In this document: positions 61,008-64,000 of the stretch, piece by piece
Layout: each line of letters starts with the position of its first letter
How positions within the stretch are numbered: position 1 is the first letter of the stretch
Program-made: the position numbers and the translations under genes
Notes under the pieces: generated by a model
What the model saw: the letters and a program-made list of their open reading frames with translations, nothing else
Database searches by the model: none
Told to the model about the DNA's origin: nothing
Assembly: GCF_901472535.1 (NCBI RefSeq)
Contig: NZ_LR590470.1
Coordinates: 4,278,001-4,342,000, forward strand
DNA length: 64,000 nt
Source of the DNA: Sphingobacterium daejeonense
GTDB taxonomy: Bacteria > Bacteroidota > Bacteroidia > Sphingobacteriales > Sphingobacteriaceae
Direction of reading: 5' to 3'

Positions 61008-61679
61008 TTATCTAATTTTTATAACCTCTGAATAAATTGCTTGATCGGCAGCAGTAGCTCGAACACCAACTCTAGCAAATAATGCTGTAGCTGACTTGGC
61101 AGTTTCATTGTTACTTAAGTCCTCCGAAACATTTATTACACTGCCGGTAGCTGTGTCATAATCTTTACGGTAAAAGTTAGAAACGTCGTCCACAAAAGCA
61201 GTCTTACTAACCAATACCGTGTAATAAGACATGTTTGCAGTAGCAACATTTTTCACAATTGAGAAGCTTCCAGACAATTTATTGTCGCCAGAAATGCTCA
61301 ACTTCGTGTTCTCTACCAAGTAATAAGGATTAACCTCATAGTTCACTTCTGTATTACCGTTCAGATTGATGTCCAACGTATCGGTTGCATTGACCCATGG
61401 ACCGTTGTTATTTCGTCCCACAAGCTTATATTGACCATCAAAAATTTTGATCTTAAATGTACCATCTTGACCAACATAAACAGGTACCTCCGCTTTTAAC
61501 TGATACCCAGGCTGAAACAACTTGAGTTGAACCGCCTCACCGGTGCCCTTAACATTCAACGGAACCCCATTGAAAGTCACCTTCCCTGTAATCACTGATT
61601 GGGGCTCATCATAATTATCCTTTCCACAACCTTGAATAAACAAAGCTGTCGCGATTATCGCATATAGTAATCTTTTCAT
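61008..61679 (-). CDS. DUF3823 lipoprotein
   Basis: A 223-residue lipoprotein: signal MKRLLYAIIATALFIQGC with a lipobox. The first domain (VITGKVTFNGVPLNVKGTGE, VYVGQDGTFKIKIFDGQYKL) is a carboxypeptidase-regulatory-like fold; the second (about 120-223) is another beta-sandwich. It follows susD by 17 bases, a constant position for DUF3823 proteins, which are surface proteins of polysaccharide utilisation loci with an uncertain, probably glycan-binding, role. Confidence 0.85.
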   Translation of the reverse strand: MKRLLYAIIATALFIQGCGKDNYDEPQSVITGKVTFNGVPLNVKGTGEAVQLKLFQPGYQLKAEVPVYVGQDGTFKIKIFDGQYKLVGRNNNGPWVNATDTLDINLNGNTEVNYEVNPYYLVENTKLSISGDNKLSGSFSIVKNVATANMSYYTVLVSKTAFVDDVSNFYRKDYDTATGSVINVSEDLSNNETAKSATALFARVGVRATAADQAIYSEVIKIR

Positions 61680-61696
61680 CTTCTTTGTTTTTAAAA

Positions 61697-63523
61697 TTAT
61701 TGAAATGGATTCCTAACAATCTTAGGATTATTATCAATCCAAGCCTGATCAATGAAATTATAATAATGTTTCATCTGGAAGAATCTTGGGTTTGGTGAGT
61801 TATTGAATTGTTGCTTGTCAAAAACCCATTTCCCGTGATTGGCAGTGCCAGGTGCTACAACTTTATATGGAAATAAAGCATAATGCATGGCTTTTGGATT
61901 CTGATTAGAACCGTTCCAAATCTTGTCCGCAAGTCTAAAACGTTTTAAATCCCAATATCTATGGTTCTCAAAGGCAAATTCAACCCTACGTTCCTGAACA
62001 ATATCATTGATGGTCATCGAGGTCAATGCTGGTAAACCGGCACGTGCTCTAACTTGATTGATATAAGTTAATCCTTTAGCCGTATTGCCTAACTCAAATG
62101 CGGCTTCTGAAGCAATCAAAACAGCTTCCGCAAATCTAAATCTAGGGTACCAAAGGTCACTGTTACGACCACGCGTAGAAGCCAATGGAGTTTCATCCAA
62201 AAATTTCCTGAAAAAGAAACCAGTCTTATTGACATATTGAACGTTGGAAGTGATAGGTCCATTTTCAGATGTAATAAGTCCGTTTGCATCAGTAGATCCT
62301 AAATCACCAGTCTTATTCACATAAACACCATTCTGCAACACTTTTTGCCCTGCTTGAAGCACTACAGTTTCACCTTTAAAATCCGCACCTGGCAAAATAA
62401 CAGTCCCTGCTAAACGAGGATCCTTATCTTTGAACAAATCCAAAGGTGAATTATAGAAAATATAATTGCCAGAAGCATCTTTGGTCTTTAATTCTCCATT
62501 CCTTGAATTTTTATATTCAAAATCCTCCACCAAGTTTAAGATAGGACCAGCATAAGCTCTATCGATATCTTCAGCATGTGAAGCCGGAATATTAACTCTC
62601 GTAAAGCCAACAGTTAACCCCGGATAAATATAATCCTTAGCCCAAATTACTTCTGTATTATTCTCTTTGATATTAATTGCTTCATAAAAGTTCCGACTTA
62701 AATCCTCAGGCTTTTTCAACATAAGGTTATATTTACCACTGTTGATAACTTGCTCAGAAGCATCCAAAGCCAATTGATAATATTTTGGTGCTTCAGAAGC
62801 CGGAATTCCAACTTCACCACCTGAAGTACGAATCGGACTAGTCATCTTATTGTTGTAATTAGCAATAGAACCTGCATAAATTGCTGCTCTTGCCTTTAAC
62901 ATTAATGCTGCCCATTTATTCGCGCGTGCTGCCTTTGTAGCCGGCACATCAGTCATATTACCTACAATGGCATCCACCTCAGAGATCACATAATCGTAGA
63001 TCCCTGCTTCTGTAGATCGTGGGTATTGCAAAGCTGTAATATCCATCCCTGGGACATAATCAAACACCTCATCGCCAACAATCGGCATACCGCCAAGACC
63101 TTTCGCCATATTGAAGTATATCCAGGCCCTTAAGAATCTCGCCTCAGCCTCATATCCAGCACGTTTATCCTCAGCAATAGTCGAGCTTGCACGTAAGCCA
63201 GCCAAAAACTGGTTGATATTACGTATCAATGTATAGTCATAAACTCGCCATTGGGTATCAGAATAAGTTTGGATATTATCAGGACCACCATCCGATTTGC
63301 CAGCCTCATCAAGTATGGTAAAAGTGTAGGAATCATCAGTACTCTGACCCCACTGAACTCTGCCATAATAATTTGCCAACACAGACTTGATCATAATCTC
63401 GTCGGTATAAACTTGTTGTTCCGTTAAAATCTGATCCGGATTCTGATCTAAAATCTTATTACAACTCGCAGAAAACAAAGCAAGGAGAATAAGCGCTTTA
63501 TATTTGTTTGAAAATCTTTTCAT
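61697..63523 (-). CDS. SusD/RagB nutrient-binding lipoprotein
   Basis: A 608-residue lipoprotein with signal LILLALFSASC before the lipidated Cys. Helical SusD features: YTLIRNINQFLAGLRASSTI, YEAEARFLRAWIYFNMAKGL, WAALMLKARAAIYAGSIANY, FRFAEAVLIASEAAFELGNT and C-terminal VQERRVEFAFENHRYWDLKR. Large for the family, with a long inserted region (about 300-430). Lies 30 bases after the susC gene stop and 17 before the DUF3823 gene. The substrate is not known. Intact. Confidence 0.92.
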   Translation of the reverse strand: MKRFSNKYKALILLALFSASCNKILDQNPDQILTEQQVYTDEIMIKSVLANYYGRVQWGQSTDDSYTFTILDEAGKSDGGPDNIQTYSDTQWRVYDYTLIRNINQFLAGLRASSTIAEDKRAGYEAEARFLRAWIYFNMAKGLGGMPIVGDEVFDYVPGMDITALQYPRSTEAGIYDYVISEVDAIVGNMTDVPATKAARANKWAALMLKARAAIYAGSIANYNNKMTSPIRTSGGEVGIPASEAPKYYQLALDASEQVINSGKYNLMLKKPEDLSRNFYEAINIKENNTEVIWAKDYIYPGLTVGFTRVNIPASHAEDIDRAYAGPILNLVEDFEYKNSRNGELKTKDASGNYIFYNSPLDLFKDKDPRLAGTVILPGADFKGETVVLQAGQKVLQNGVYVNKTGDLGSTDANGLITSENGPITSNVQYVNKTGFFFRKFLDETPLASTRGRNSDLWYPRFRFAEAVLIASEAAFELGNTAKGLTYINQVRARAGLPALTSMTINDIVQERRVEFAFENHRYWDLKRFRLADKIWNGSNQNPKAMHYALFPYKVVAPGTANHGKWVFDKQQFNNSPNPRFFQMKHYYNFIDQAWIDNNPKIVRNPFQ

Positions 63524-63553
63524 TACTAATCAATTTTAGGTTGTAAATTCAAT

Positions 63554-64000
63554 TTATAGAGTCAAATTGATCCCAAAGTTCATAATCCTAGTCGTTGGAT
63601 AAACCAAGCCATTCGTCGCATTGATCTCAGGATCTAATCCCTTTAAATTCGAGAATGTCAACAAGTTCTGACCAGAAAAATAAACCCTGATACGCTTCAT
63701 ATTGATCTTGTTGGTCAACCCTTCTGGAAGTGAATAACCAAACTCAAGATTTCTTAACTTGATGTAACGTACAGTAGTCTTCCAGAAATCACTGTTCCAA
63801 TAGTTACTGTGATTCGAGTTACCGATTAATAACATCGGATATTTACCCGGAATTAGTTCGCTGTTGGCATCATAAATATCTGATAAACGCCATGTATCCT
63901 CCATATAATGCTGTGCATTGTTACCTCCGTCATGGAAAGGATTTCTTTGCTCCCACTCCATGAAATAGGTATTCAAAGCACTTCCCGATAAGTCAAATGC
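63554..64000 (-). CDS. SusC/RagA TonB-dependent transporter, C-terminal part (runs off right edge)
   Basis: The frame is open to the window end, giving the last 148 residues of a SusC. NPFHDGGNNAQHYMEDTWRL, DFWKTTVRYIKLRNLEFGYS and YFSGQNLLTFSNLKGLDPEI are the final strands, and the protein ends TRIMNFGINLTL, the terminal beta-strand. The plug and most of the barrel lie outside the window. Together with susD and DUF3823 it forms one transport unit. Confidence 0.9.
   Translation of the reverse strand, partial: AFDLSGSALNTYFMEWEQRNPFHDGGNNAQHYMEDTWRLSDIYDANSELIPGKYPMLLIGNSNHSNYWNSDFWKTTVRYIKLRNLEFGYSLPEGLTNKINMKRIRVYFSGQNLLTFSNLKGLDPEINATNGLVYPTTRIMNFGINLTL

Overview
The window comes from a low-GC member of the Bacteroidota, most likely Sphingobacteriaceae (Sphingobacterium/Pedobacter-like). 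The signs are three SusC/SusD nutrient-uptake pairs, an ECF sigma/FecR pair beside a SusC with an N-terminal signalling domain, lipoprotein signals of Bacteroidota type, weak Shine-Dalgarno use, and TAnnTTTG-like promoter boxes. I saw no rRNA, tRNA, CRISPR array, insertion sequence or prophage module.

Layout. 1-3.8 kb (minus): start of a GH92 mannosidase, a GNAT acetyltransferase, a WG-repeat protein, a small repressor-like protein and a beta-barrel protein. 3.8-5.2 kb: a decayed stretch with a Fic-family remnant. 5.2-14.6 kb (plus): hemW, then sigma factor-fecR-susC-susD-DUF6528-like, a trans-envelope regulated uptake locus closed by a strong terminator. 14.8-21.2 kb (plus): a GDSL/PVC-dehydrogenase/cytochrome c fusion, a sugar isomerase/epimerase-like TIM barrel, an MFS transporter and a ThuA-like protein, probably one sugar-oxidation operon. 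21.2-30 kb: waaA, UDP-glucuronate decarboxylase, galE, DUF983, an AraC regulator, a hypothetical protein and mfd. 30-34 kb: an M14 carboxypeptidase and a Cys/Met PLP enzyme. 34-41.4 kb (minus): one galactose operon, GH43-GH43-galT-galK-galM-Na+/sugar symporter. 41.4-54.2 kb (minus): a complete sialic acid locus, susC-susD-nanA-nanM-nanT-nanS-AGE epimerase-sialidase, with a divergent GntR/FadR-type regulator at 54.3-55.0 kb. 55.1-57.7 kb: a decayed AraC regulator, then a cholesterol-dependent-cytolysin-like (CDC-like) pore-forming protein. 57.7-60.9 kb (minus): metallophosphoesterase, hemH, ispH. 61-64 kb (minus): the tail of a susC, a susD and a DUF3823 lipoprotein.

How the genes work together. 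In the sialic acid locus sialidase releases sialic acid, the esterase removes O-acetyl groups, the SusC/SusD pair imports it across the outer membrane, NanM equilibrates anomers, the MFS carrier takes it into the cytoplasm, NanA splits it to ManNAc and pyruvate, and the AGE-family epimerase makes GlcNAc. A hairpin terminator between susD and nanA probably sets a step in expression. In the galactose operon the two GH43 enzymes probably release galactose- or arabinose-type sugars; symporter, mutarotase, kinase and uridylyltransferase, with galE at 23.5 kb, form the Leloir pathway.

Data quality. About twenty genes are broken by one or more frameshifts while the protein sequence continues in another frame. 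Several lie in homopolymers, and housekeeping genes (mfd, hemW, hemH) are affected, so most look like uncorrected sequencing errors. They are very uneven: almost none at 17.9-29.2 kb and 44.1-53.7 kb, very dense at 33.5-43.8 kb. I annotate such genes over their full span as CDS and name the breaks. The Fic and AraC remnants look like true decay. The most unusual gene is the CDC-like protein at 56.0-57.7 kb.
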